DNA from: Candidatus Gastranaerophilales bacterium
Lineage (GTDB): Bacteria; Cyanobacteriota; Vampirovibrionia; Gastranaerophilales; Gastranaerophilaceae
Assembly (NCBI GenBank): GCA_947624665.1
Contig: CANQLK010000034.1
Coordinates: 1 to 14,047 of the forward strand
Direction of reading: 5' to 3'
Length of the DNA: 14,047 bases
Shown: positions 7,992 through 14,047 of the stretch, in pieces
Layout: every line of letters starts with the position of its first letter
Position numbering within the stretch: position 1 is the first letter of the stretch
Made by a program: the position numbers and the translations under genes
The notes under the pieces: generated by a model
The model's database searches: none
Seen by the model: only the letters and a program-made list of their open reading frames with translations
Told to the model about the DNA's origin: nothing

Positions 7992-7998
7992 AAATAAT

Positions 7999-10035
7999 AT
8001 GATACAAAGGATAATAGTACTGTTTTTTGCATATTTATTTATACACATTATGCCGATAAATCTCGGTAATAGTATGTTATCATCAATGCTGCCAAAAGCC
8101 TTTGCCATAGAAACCCTTAAAATTAACAGCATAAATTTTGATAATTCGGATTCAATAATATTTTTGGGCACTTCAAGCTCCGAATTAACAGAGGAAATAA
8201 ACATAAAAAAACAGATTCTTTCCGAGCCTGAAAGAGTTTGTTTTGATATCGAAAATGCAGTCATAACATTTCCCAATGCAACTTATGACTTGAAAAACAG
8301 CAGGTTGAAACAGGTTAAAATAGCGCAGAATTCAACCGAGCCGAATATTGTAAGAATAGTTATAATAAATTCGGAAGGGAGTAACCCATCTCAAATAAAG
8401 GTATTGAAAATAAAAAATAATATCATTATAAAACTGAATAATGAAAAGCCTTTGCAACAATATTTAACACAAACATACAAAGAAACAAAAGAAAGTGCAA
8501 TAGAATATTATGAAAAGGCTGTAGCATCAAAACAGGAAAAACCGACTTCTGAAGCTGATGAAATATTTAATAAAGTACAGCAGGCATTTAAAGCGGACTC
8601 TCAAGAACTGGTAAGACCGAATATTGAACAGAAACAGGCAAAATTAAAATCAAGATTCTTCCTTGACAACATTTCCATTCGCAACGGAAGTATCCTGATA
8701 GGCGGTATCGGAGTGATTAACGTAGAAAAACCGTTCATTTTATCCGAACCTTCAAGAATAGTATTTGATTTACCGAACACTATTGTTTTGCAGGAATTGA
8801 GAGATAAAGAATTTAAAGTATCGGAAAGTGAAACGGTTAAAATAGGTCAGTTTGAACCTTCAAAAGCAAGAATTGTAATCAAAACAAATACACCTCAAGT
8901 ATATCATCCTATTTATTCAACGACTTTACAGACATTGTTACTTGCAAGAAACAACAATATTTCAGGTGTTCACGTTACCTCGCAAAAAAGCGAACTGACA
9001 TATTTTAAAGAACAAAACGTTAATGAAAAAACAGACGTTATAAATATTACGTTTTCAAATCCTATAGTATATTCAATTACAAGGAAAGAAAATAAGACTA
9101 ACCTTACATTCTATAATCTTACAAATTTTGATATTAACGCATTTAATAATCTTTCAAAAAGCAATAAAACGGGATTTTATGCTGAAAAATATGATTCGGG
9201 AATATATAATATATCTTTTCCCACGGACGAAAACACACTTGTGGATTGCTATGAAACATTAAATGCTTCACAATTAAGATTTGTATTTACCAAAAAAGCA
9301 GCAAAAATCGTGACAAGTCAAAATCAAACAGTACCAAAACCCAACATAACAGTTCAACCTGAAATTCGACAGAAATCCGAAATAACAAAAAAAGAGAGTC
9401 CGTTTGCAAACCTGCTTGAAAGAGCACAGCAAAAGAAATCAATAAAAGATAAAGCAGACAAATTGCCCTCAAGTGATTTATCAAAAATAAAAGACAAAAT
9501 GATAATAATAGATCCGGGACACGGCGGCAATGATACAGGTGCTATCAGGAATAACGTATTGGAAAAAGATTTAACGCTTCAAATAGCCGAAAAAGTAAGA
9601 GAATATTTAATAAATAAAGGCTTAACAAAAATAGTTATGACAAGAAGAGCTGATACAACACTGACATTGGAAGACCGAGTTCAGACCGCAAACAGTCGAA
9701 ATGCCGACATTTTTGTAAGTATACACATTAATGCCAGCGTAAAATCAGAAATCAAAGGTATTGAAACTCATTATTACAGCGATAAAGGTTATGATGTCGC
9801 AAAAATTATTCATAAAGAATTAATGAACGATGTTGAAGCAACTGACAGAGGCTTGTTTAAGTCTAAATTTTATGTTATAAATCACACAGAAGCACCCGCA
9901 GTACTTCTGGAATTAGGATTTATTTCAAACGATTCCGAGCGAAATGCTTTGGCTTCGGATGAAAGACAATCAAATTCGGCTAAAGCCATTGCGGATGGTA
10001 TTATTAAGTATTTGTTGGAGCATTACAATGAATAA
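7999..10035 (+). CDS. Exported AMIN-domain N-acetylmuramoyl-L-alanine amidase
   Basis: A cell-wall hydrolase that cuts the amide bond between MurNAc and the stem peptide and acts outside the membrane, typically in daughter-cell separation (AmiC type). I place the start at the ATG at 7999, giving 678 residues. The frame is open further upstream to a TTG at 7942, but that lies in the T-run of the preceding terminator. The N-terminus is a signal peptide: hydrophobic 5-23 and an AFA cleavage site at 34-36. Two beta-rich AMIN-like domains follow (about 40-148 and 222-322), then a third beta-rich segment (342-433) and a Lys/Ser/Gln-rich linker. The C-terminal Amidase_3 domain (about 503-675) has DPGHGG with zinc ligand H508, E522 in VLEKD, H576 in HINAS and catalytic E638 in LELGFIS. 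No Shine-Dalgarno is visible. The 3' end overlaps murI by 8 nt, so the two are co-transcribed. Confidence 0.88.
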   Translation: MIQRIIVLFFAYLFIHIMPINLGNSMLSSMLPKAFAIETLKINSINFDNSDSIIFLGTSSSELTEEINIKKQILSEPERVCFDIENAVITFPNATYDLKNSRLKQVKIAQNSTEPNIVRIVIINSEGSNPSQIKVLKIKNNIIIKLNNEKPLQQYLTQTYKETKESAIEYYEKAVASKQEKPTSEADEIFNKVQQAFKADSQELVRPNIEQKQAKLKSRFFLDNISIRNGSILIGGIGVINVEKPFILSEPSRIVFDLPNTIVLQELRDKEFKVSESETVKIGQFEPSKARIVIKTNTPQVYHPIYSTTLQTLLLARNNNISGVHVTSQKSELTYFKEQNVNEKTDVINITFSNPIVYSITRKENKTNLTFYNLTNFDINAFNNLSKSNKTGFYAEKYDSGIYNISFPTDENTLVDCYETLNASQLRFVFTKKAAKIVTSQNQTVPKPNITVQPEIRQKSEITKKESPFANLLERAQQKKSIKDKADKLPSSDLSKIKDKMIIIDPGHGGNDTGAIRNNVLEKDLTLQIAEKVREYLINKGLTKIVMTRRADTTLTLEDRVQTANSRNADIFVSIHINASVKSEIKGIETHYYSDKGYDVAKIIHKELMNDVEATDRGLFKSKFYVINHTEAPAVLLELGFISNDSERNALASDERQSNSAKAIADGIIKYLLEHYNE

Positions 10036-10825
10036 CAGTCCTATAGGTATATTTGATTCGGGTATTGGCGGGTTAAGCGTTTTTTCGGAGCTTTTTAGAA
10101 TAATGCCCGAAGAAAATTACTTATATTTTGGTGATACTAAAAATCTTCCATACGGGGACAAATCAAAAGATGAACTTATAGCCTTTTCAAAAAATATATT
10201 TGATTTTTTCGAATACAGAAACGTAAAAGCAGTAGTAATGGCTTGTAATACCACGTCTGCCATAGCTTACAACGTTTTAAAAGAAAAATACGATTTTAAA
10301 ATATATCCTATTGTTCAGAGTATCTGCAAAAATATCGCACAAGAAAATTATAAAAAAATCGGAGTTTTTGCGACTCATAATACAGTTGAAAATCACGCAT
10401 ACAGAAATGAACTGCATAAATATAATTCTGATATTGAAGTATTTGAACTGGCTTGCCCCGATTGGGTTAATATTGTCGAAAATTCATTAAAATACAATCT
10501 TGTAAGTATCGGGAACATAAAACTTCAATTAAATAAAATGCTGGAATTTAACCCTGAAAAAATAATACTTGGCTGTACACATTATCCGTATTTACTTGAT
10601 ATTTTAAAGATTTTAGCATCCGACGATATATTTATAAATCCTGCCGAGTATTTTGCTTTGCATATATACAAAGATTTGCAGGAAGCTGATTTATTAAACA
10701 CTCATCAAAATTTTTCACCCAAATTTTATGTCAGTTCAGATCCAGAACAATTTAAAATTCCTTCTGAAATATTACAAAAAATAAATAATAATGAAAAAAT
10801 AATCCCAATACGAATAACCTTATAA
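10028..10825 (+). CDS. murI: Glutamate racemase (MurI)
   Basis: Interconverts L- and D-glutamate and so supplies D-Glu for the peptidoglycan stem peptide in the cytoplasm. The 265 residues have the family's usual length and its hallmarks: FDSGIGGLSV (9-18, catalytic-site D10), YFGDTKNLPYG, the first catalytic cysteine C73 in ACNTTSA and the second, C183, in GCTHYP. I chose the ATG at 10028 because FDSGIGG normally lies about ten residues from the start and GGAG (10017-10020) sits 7 nt upstream. A longer frame from 9944 would only add amidase coding sequence. The start overlaps the amidase stop (ATGAATAA), implying translational coupling. Pairing a murein hydrolase with a murein precursor enzyme links wall turnover with synthesis; I recall the same neighbourhood in cyanobacteria such as Synechocystis. 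Confidence 0.93.
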   Translation: MNNSPIGIFDSGIGGLSVFSELFRIMPEENYLYFGDTKNLPYGDKSKDELIAFSKNIFDFFEYRNVKAVVMACNTTSAIAYNVLKEKYDFKIYPIVQSICKNIAQENYKKIGVFATHNTVENHAYRNELHKYNSDIEVFELACPDWVNIVENSLKYNLVSIGNIKLQLNKMLEFNPEKIILGCTHYPYLLDILKILASDDIFINPAEYFALHIYKDLQEADLLNTHQNFSPKFYVSSDPEQFKIPSEILQKINNNEKIIPIRITL

Positions 10826-10918
10826 AAATTATTCAGTTTTTAAAGAAAAAAAATATAACAGAAAAAAATTTTATTCGGGCAATTTGACTATTGAAAAAAT
10901 ATAGTTAAATAAAAATGT

Positions 10919-11419
10919 ATGAAAAGAATATTATTAATTATTTTTATGATAGTGAGTGTGTGTATAAAAGGAGTAAATGCTCAAGTAATAGAGGGCAATG
11001 TATCCATGAGTGATATGGTGCCAAAAGAATTCTTTGGCGACTGGAGAGTAAGTTCAATATGCACAAAAACAACAAATAAAGAATACTTTCAATCAACAAG
11101 CCTTGATATATGGACACTTTCAAGACAAGGAGATATAATCACGCTAATGAATCCGCTATCGGGAGCAAGAGCGGAAATAACGGTGGATGATGTAAAAGGA
11201 AAAACCGTTAAGTTTGAAAAAAAGACCGTTTTTCCCGATGAAGTATCAATAGAAACACCCATTCTAACTTTACAAGGTGACAATTTTACGGGAGTTGATA
11301 GAATAAATATAAAAACATATAAAAACGGGGAACTTTTAAAAGAAGATTTCATCGAATATAAAGTAAAAGGCACAAAATTATCAGGTTCACCCGTATCGGG
11401 GATTTTGGGTATATATTAA
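10919..11419 (+). CDS. Small exported protein of unknown function
   Basis: I do not recognise this 166-residue protein. It starts with a clear signal peptide: Lys-Arg at 2-3, hydrophobic residues 4-15 and probable cleavage after VNA at 19-21. C15 is not in a good lipobox (VSVC), so a lipoprotein is unlikely. The mature part alternates short polar and hydrophobic stretches typical of beta strands and begins with FFGDWRVSS (38-46). The GxW element near the start of a beta-rich domain is reminiscent of lipocalin-like barrels, which is only suggestive. One cysteine (C48) remains in the mature protein. No Shine-Dalgarno is seen; TTGACT at 10884-10889 with TTAAAT at 10905-10910 (15-nt spacing) could give a near-leaderless message. 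It ends 16 bp before trxB, so the two probably form an operon, but TrxB is cytoplasmic and no functional link is evident. Confidence 0.7.
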   Translation: MKRILLIIFMIVSVCIKGVNAQVIEGNVSMSDMVPKEFFGDWRVSSICTKTTNKEYFQSTSLDIWTLSRQGDIITLMNPLSGARAEITVDDVKGKTVKFEKKTVFPDEVSIETPILTLQGDNFTGVDRINIKTYKNGELLKEDFIEYKVKGTKLSGSPVSGILGIY

Positions 11420-11435
11420 GAAGAATTGAGGGAGT

Positions 11436-12383
11436 ATGATAAATAAAAAAGAATTGGAATATGATGTAATAATATTAGGCGGAGGGCCTGCAGGTTTTTC
11501 AGCGGGGATATATTCAGCCAGAGGCAGCCTTAAAACAGCAATATTAGACATAAATATGACAGGCGGTCAGCCTTCAAATTATTTAGAAATAGAGAATTAT
11601 CCGGGGTTTTCTTTAATCGGCGGATATGAACTTATGGAAAAATTTGAACAGCACGCCGATAAATTCGGTGTTGAAAAATTTCCGATGGTTGAAATAGAAA
11701 AAATTAATCTTTCGTGTGATAAAAAAGAAATAGAAACAAACGATTGTATCTTTAAATCAAAAATAGTAATACTGGCAACAGGTGCTCAGCCCAAGAAATT
11801 GAATATTAAAGGAGAAGAGGAATATAAAGGCAGAGGAGTAAGTTATTGTGCCGTATGCGACGGTGCTTTCTATAAAGATAAAACCGTTGCCGTAGTAGGT
11901 GGCGGTAATTCCGCTGTAGAAGAAGCCATTTATCTTACTAAATTCGCACAAAAAGTATATATTATCCACAGAAGAGATACTTTAAGAGCTGATAAAATTA
12001 TTCAGGAAAGAGCAATGAATAATCCTAAAATAGAATTTATTTTTAATTCGATACCCATTGAAATACAAGGTACGAACTCGGTAGAAAGTATTATTGTACA
12101 AAATACTTCAACAAAACAAGATACTAAAATACAGACAAACGGAGTATTTCCATATATCGGAATAACTCCTAATACAGAAATGTTCAACGGGCAAATAAAA
12201 CAAAATCCGCAAGGGTTTGTAGAAACAGATGAAAATATGCAGACCTCATTGAAGGGAGTATATGCAATAGGCGATGTAAGGAATACCCCGTTAAGGCAGG
12301 TAATAACGGCTGCTTCTGATGGGGCAATAGCTGCATGCAGCGCAGTCAGATACCTTGATTCTATCCCCGCAGTTACGGTCTAG
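11436..12383 (+). CDS. trxB: Thioredoxin reductase (TrxB)
   Basis: An FAD- and NADPH-dependent cytoplasmic flavoenzyme that reduces thioredoxin. The 315 residues show the low-molecular-weight bacterial layout: FAD-binding GGGPAG (15-20), an inserted NADPH domain with GGGNSA (155-160) and HRR (178-180) for the 2'-phosphate, the redox disulphide CAVCD (138-142) just before it, and the C-terminal FAD motif GDVR (279-282) followed by RQVITAASDGA. The His-Arg-Arg indicates NADPH rather than NADH. The stop TGA at 11427-11429 lies in frame upstream, so the ATG at 11436 is the first possible one; GAGG at 11428-11431 with 4-nt spacing can act as Shine-Dalgarno. The unit starts with the exported protein gene just upstream. 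No thioredoxin gene is in the window. A dispersed repeat begins right at the stop codon. Confidence 0.93.
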   Translation: MINKKELEYDVIILGGGPAGFSAGIYSARGSLKTAILDINMTGGQPSNYLEIENYPGFSLIGGYELMEKFEQHADKFGVEKFPMVEIEKINLSCDKKEIETNDCIFKSKIVILATGAQPKKLNIKGEEEYKGRGVSYCAVCDGAFYKDKTVAVVGGGNSAVEEAIYLTKFAQKVYIIHRRDTLRADKIIQERAMNNPKIEFIFNSIPIEIQGTNSVESIIVQNTSTKQDTKIQTNGVFPYIGITPNTEMFNGQIKQNPQGFVETDENMQTSLKGVYAIGDVRNTPLRQVITAASDGAIAACSAVRYLDSIPAVTV

Positions 12384-12450
12384 CTCAAAGACATATAGGA
12401 CAAATGAGTGACAGGGCGAAGCCCGAAATGAACTACTTGCCCCAAAGAAA
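12383..12450 (+). repeat. Dispersed repeat, copy A
   Basis: Positions 12402-12450 match 13859-13907 at 42 of 49 bases with no gaps. The core holds the hairpin GGGC-gaa-GCCC (12413-12423), and a second TTGCCC downstream could pair with the same GGGC. The left part (12383-12401) is more diverged but still lines up with the left half of copy C. The copy begins immediately at the trxB stop codon. No T-run follows the hairpin, so it is not a standard terminator. Confidence 0.7.
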
Positions 12451-12524
12451 GTAAAAAACAAGACAAAATAGTTATCAATAAATGATAATATATGCTTGTC
12501 CTTCAACCTGTTTTGATTTTCTTT

Positions 12525-12600
12525 TAATTTAGAATTTTTACTTAGGCTGAAATCCTTATATAATAAGTGGAAATGAGTTGCAAGCAAAGTTGTAACCGCC
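12525..12600 (+). repeat. Dispersed repeat, copy B (diverged)
   Basis: The left part (12525-12577) aligns with 13811-13866 at about 44 of 55 positions with two single-base gaps; AGGCTGAAA and ATATAAT are shared. The right part keeps GCAAAG and ACCGC of copy C but has lost GGGC/GCCC. In their place GTTGCAA (12577-12583) and TTGTAAC (12590-12596) form a 7-bp stem with one G-T pair at the same place. It is in the same orientation as copies A and C. Confidence 0.6.
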
Positions 12601-12641
12601 AAATTTCATTCATATCACTTAAAAAATAAAATAAAACAGCT

Positions 12642-12647
12642 TATAAT
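12642..12647 (+). promoter_or_regulatory. Candidate -10 box of the radical SAM gene
   Basis: An exact TATAAT lies 87 bp before the radical SAM start. At 17-nt spacing the -35 position reads TTAAAA, a poor match. If used, transcription would begin near 12654 and the inverted repeat at 12666-12689 would lie in the leader. Confidence 0.4.
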
Positions 12648-12665
12648 GTATTAATTATAACAAAA

Positions 12666-12689
12666 GAAATTGCACAATTATGCAATTTC
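12666..12689. repeat. Perfect inverted repeat GAAATTGCA-caatta-TGCAATTTC
   Basis: Nine-bp perfect arms (12666-12674 and 12681-12689) with a 6-nt centre lie 45 bp before the radical SAM start and just downstream of the TATAAT box. Position and symmetry suggest an operator for a dimeric repressor or a leader hairpin; there is no T-run for termination. Confidence 0.6.
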
Positions 12690-12734
12690 ATTTAAACTTA
12701 TATTTGTTATTCAGGAAATGAAAGAAAATAAAAA

Positions 12735-13721
12735 ATGTTAGAAGAATATATAAGTTGCGAATGGATTGAATACGGAATGGCATGCCAGTATGACGGAATA
12801 TATAACTGTTGTTTTTTTTCAAATCCGGACATAGAAATAAATCCTATTTCAAAAACAAAAAATAATAAATATAATTTTAAAGAATTTTTTAAAATAAAAA
12901 ATAAGATACGAGCTTTACAAAAAAAAGGTCAAATATTAGAAAGTTGTATTAACTGTCCCAATTTAGAAAAAAAAAGTTGGGATGGTAAAAATAAAATTAA
13001 ATCTATGATAATAAGCTCTTATACAAAATGTAGTTCAAACTGCATATATTGTTACACTCATTCCGATAAAGAAAATTTTAATAAAAAACCTGATATACCC
13101 GTATTAGGCTTTATAAAAGACTGCATTAAGAAAAAAATAATAGACAAAAATACATATATAATTTTCGGAGGAGGAGAACCTACCGAATCTAAGGAATTTG
13201 AATCTATATTAGATTTATTGCAAAAAATTGATGGAATAAAAATGAAAATATATTCATCAGGAATTAAGTACAGTAATAAAATTGAAAATTGCTTAAAGTC
13301 TATGAATCTTGAATTAGTTATCAGTACTGACTCCGGTGATAAAGATTTATACCGACAAATAAAAGGAGTGGATGCCTTTGAACAGGTATGGTTAAACTTA
13401 AAAAAATATTCTTTGGCATCAACTGAATTATCGAAAGTAATTGTTAAGTACATTTTTATAAAAGATGTTAATGATAATATTTATAGTATCGATAAGTTTT
13501 TGGAAAAAGTACGGGAATCCGACATAAAATATATTAAAGCAGAACTAGATTATAACAGTTCTTACATGGAATATATGAATAATAAAGAAGAAATGAATAA
13601 AATATTTAAATTGATAAAACACCTTGAAGAATCAACTAATAAGCTCGGACTTAATTATCTGAAAGGCGGTAATTTATATTGTGCGGAAGAAAAATATAAC
13701 AATTTGCACAATAATAGTTAA
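12735..13721 (+). CDS. Radical SAM protein with N-terminal twitch-like cysteine cluster
   Basis: The 328-residue protein carries the radical SAM [4Fe-4S] motif C99-x3-C103-x2-C106 (KCSSNCIYCY), the SAM-binding FGGGEPT (144-150) and a strand-4 element ISTDSGD (196-202), giving a partial TIM barrel of about 90-300. Before it lies a second group of cysteines: C8, C17, C25 and C26, then C71-x2-C74. The pattern (Cys-Glu-Trp, DGIYNCCF, then SCINCPNLEK) looks like the twitch auxiliary-cluster module that in some radical SAM proteins precedes the barrel; a second Fe-S cluster is therefore inferred. C316 near the end could add a ligand. The reaction and substrate are unknown; relatives act in peptide or surface-polymer modification. 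The gene is Lys/Asn/Ile-rich and looks even richer in A+T than its neighbours. Shine-Dalgarno support is poor: AGGA lies 18 nt upstream of the ATG. Related repeats lie on both sides. Confidence 0.82.
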   Translation: MLEEYISCEWIEYGMACQYDGIYNCCFFSNPDIEINPISKTKNNKYNFKEFFKIKNKIRALQKKGQILESCINCPNLEKKSWDGKNKIKSMIISSYTKCSSNCIYCYTHSDKENFNKKPDIPVLGFIKDCIKKKIIDKNTYIIFGGGEPTESKEFESILDLLQKIDGIKMKIYSSGIKYSNKIENCLKSMNLELVISTDSGDKDLYRQIKGVDAFEQVWLNLKKYSLASTELSKVIVKYIFIKDVNDNIYSIDKFLEKVRESDIKYIKAELDYNSSYMEYMNNKEEMNKIFKLIKHLEESTNKLGLNYLKGGNLYCAEEKYNNLHNNS

Positions 13722-14047
13722 ACATTTATAAATATAAAAATTTATCAAATATTATTCAGATATAATTAATATAATGAATAGCAGAGGATATAAGTAAAAT
13801 TTATTTTTTATAATTTAGCGTTTTTTACGCAGGCTGAAAGCCGAATATAATGAGTGCAAAGTGAGTGACAGGGCAAAGCCCGAAACGAACCGCTTGCCCG
13901 AAGGAAATGCTAAAGAGTATAAAGCCAAGTTATGATGAAAAATTTGACAAAACAAGAGGCTTGAAATAAAGTTTACCAAGAGTTATAATAAGAATATCAG
14001 GGCGGTAGTTGCTCAAGCTACCAAGTCTGATTTAAGAAGTTGATGTA
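13722..14047. other. Gene-free stretch of 326 bp at the right window edge
   Basis: The first 90 bases are nearly pure A+T with no clear terminator for the radical SAM gene. Repeat copy C follows (13811-13910), then a stretch with no recognised gene. GGTAG (14004-14008) and CTACC (14018-14022) can form a short hairpin near the edge. Only very short frames are open, for example seven codons from 13774. A gene or RNA may start beyond the window. Confidence 0.6.
13811..13910 (+). repeat. Dispersed repeat, copy C (most complete)
   Basis: This copy joins the left half seen in copy B (13811-13866) to the right half seen in copy A (13859-13907), so it gives the approximate full unit of about 97-100 bp. 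It carries GGC-tgaaa-GCC (13833-13843) and GGGC-aaa-GCCC (13871-13881), and GGGCAA (13871-13876) could instead pair with TTGCCC (13894-13899). It is GC-rich compared with its surroundings. One frame stays open through the repeat (to a TGA at 13933-13935) but has no start codon. Confidence 0.7.

Larger units (their letters stand above)
12384..12734. other. Gene-free stretch of 351 bp before the radical SAM gene
   Basis: It contains two repeat copies (12383-12450 and 12525-12600), a TATAAT box (12642-12647) and a perfect inverted repeat (12666-12689). The part between the two repeats (12451-12524) shows nothing I recognise. No open frame with a plausible start and Shine-Dalgarno is present. Confidence 0.7.

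Noticed and set aside
7942..7998. Longer N-terminus of the amidase from a TTG codon at 7942
   Set aside because: The TTG lies in the T-run of the preceding terminator, has no Shine-Dalgarno, and would put 19 residues before a good signal peptide that starts at 7999.
7896..8276. Antisense open frame of 126 codons over the amidase 5' end
   Set aside because: It is the complement of a well-supported gene, crosses the terminator hairpin and has no recognisable protein features.
9944..10027. Longer murI start at 9944
   Set aside because: The added residues come from amidase coding sequence in another frame, and the start at 10028 has a Shine-Dalgarno and the normal distance to FDSGIGG.
12383..12450. 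trxB terminator
   Set aside because: The GGGC/GCCC hairpin is not followed by a T-run, and the sequence recurs at 13859-13907, where it is not near a stop codon.
12718..12741. Seven-codon frame overlapping the radical SAM start, as a possible leader peptide
   Set aside because: AGGA is only 1 nt before its ATG and the peptide is too short and plain to distinguish from chance in A-rich DNA.
13058..13453. Antisense open frame of 131 codons within the radical SAM gene
   Set aside because: It lies wholly opposite a gene with catalytic motifs and shows no domain or start signal of its own.
13819..13935. Open frame through repeat copy C as a small gene
   Set aside because: It has no start codon, and the aligned frame in copy A has several amino-acid changes and an early stop, so coding constraint is not evident.

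Overview
The window is a low-GC bacterial chromosome segment with compact gene order and no tRNA, rRNA or CRISPR array. Three features point to the non-photosynthetic Cyanobacteriota (Gastranaerophilales/Vampirovibrionia, formerly Melainabacteria): the strong A+T bias, a secreted amidase carrying AMIN domains placed directly before murI (an order I recall from cyanobacteria), and a short cyanobacterial-type group 2 sigma factor. This placement is inference, not proof.

Layout from left to right. Positions 1-131 are relatively GC-rich with no gene I can support. A 2-isopropylmalate synthase gene (leuA) reads right and its stop codon overlaps that of a left-reading sigma-70 family gene. A 230-bp gap containing several inverted repeats follows, then a left-reading class I methyltransferase. 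Divergent from it by 52 bp is a 1271-residue protein made of two SF1 (UvrD/PcrA-like) helicase halves in tandem: the N-terminal half has lost its catalytic motifs and the C-terminal half keeps all of them. A two-EF-hand protein follows and ends at a clear intrinsic terminator. Next are an exported AMIN/Amidase_3 peptidoglycan hydrolase overlapping murI by 8 bp, then a small exported protein of unknown function 16 bp ahead of thioredoxin reductase (trxB). A radical SAM protein with an N-terminal twitch-like cysteine cluster closes the window.

The genes form small units: amidase-murI (cell wall turnover and D-glutamate supply), exported protein-trxB, and possibly helicase-EF-hand. leuA, the sigma factor and the methyltransferase look like separate units.

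The most unusual items are the dead/active tandem helicase, whose internal duplication can be aligned by eye, and a diverged family of roughly 70-100 bp repeats bracketing the radical SAM gene in one orientation. In one repeat copy a hairpin appears preserved by a different pair of stem sequences. The sigma gene's upstream gap with three perfect inverted repeats is also worth attention.
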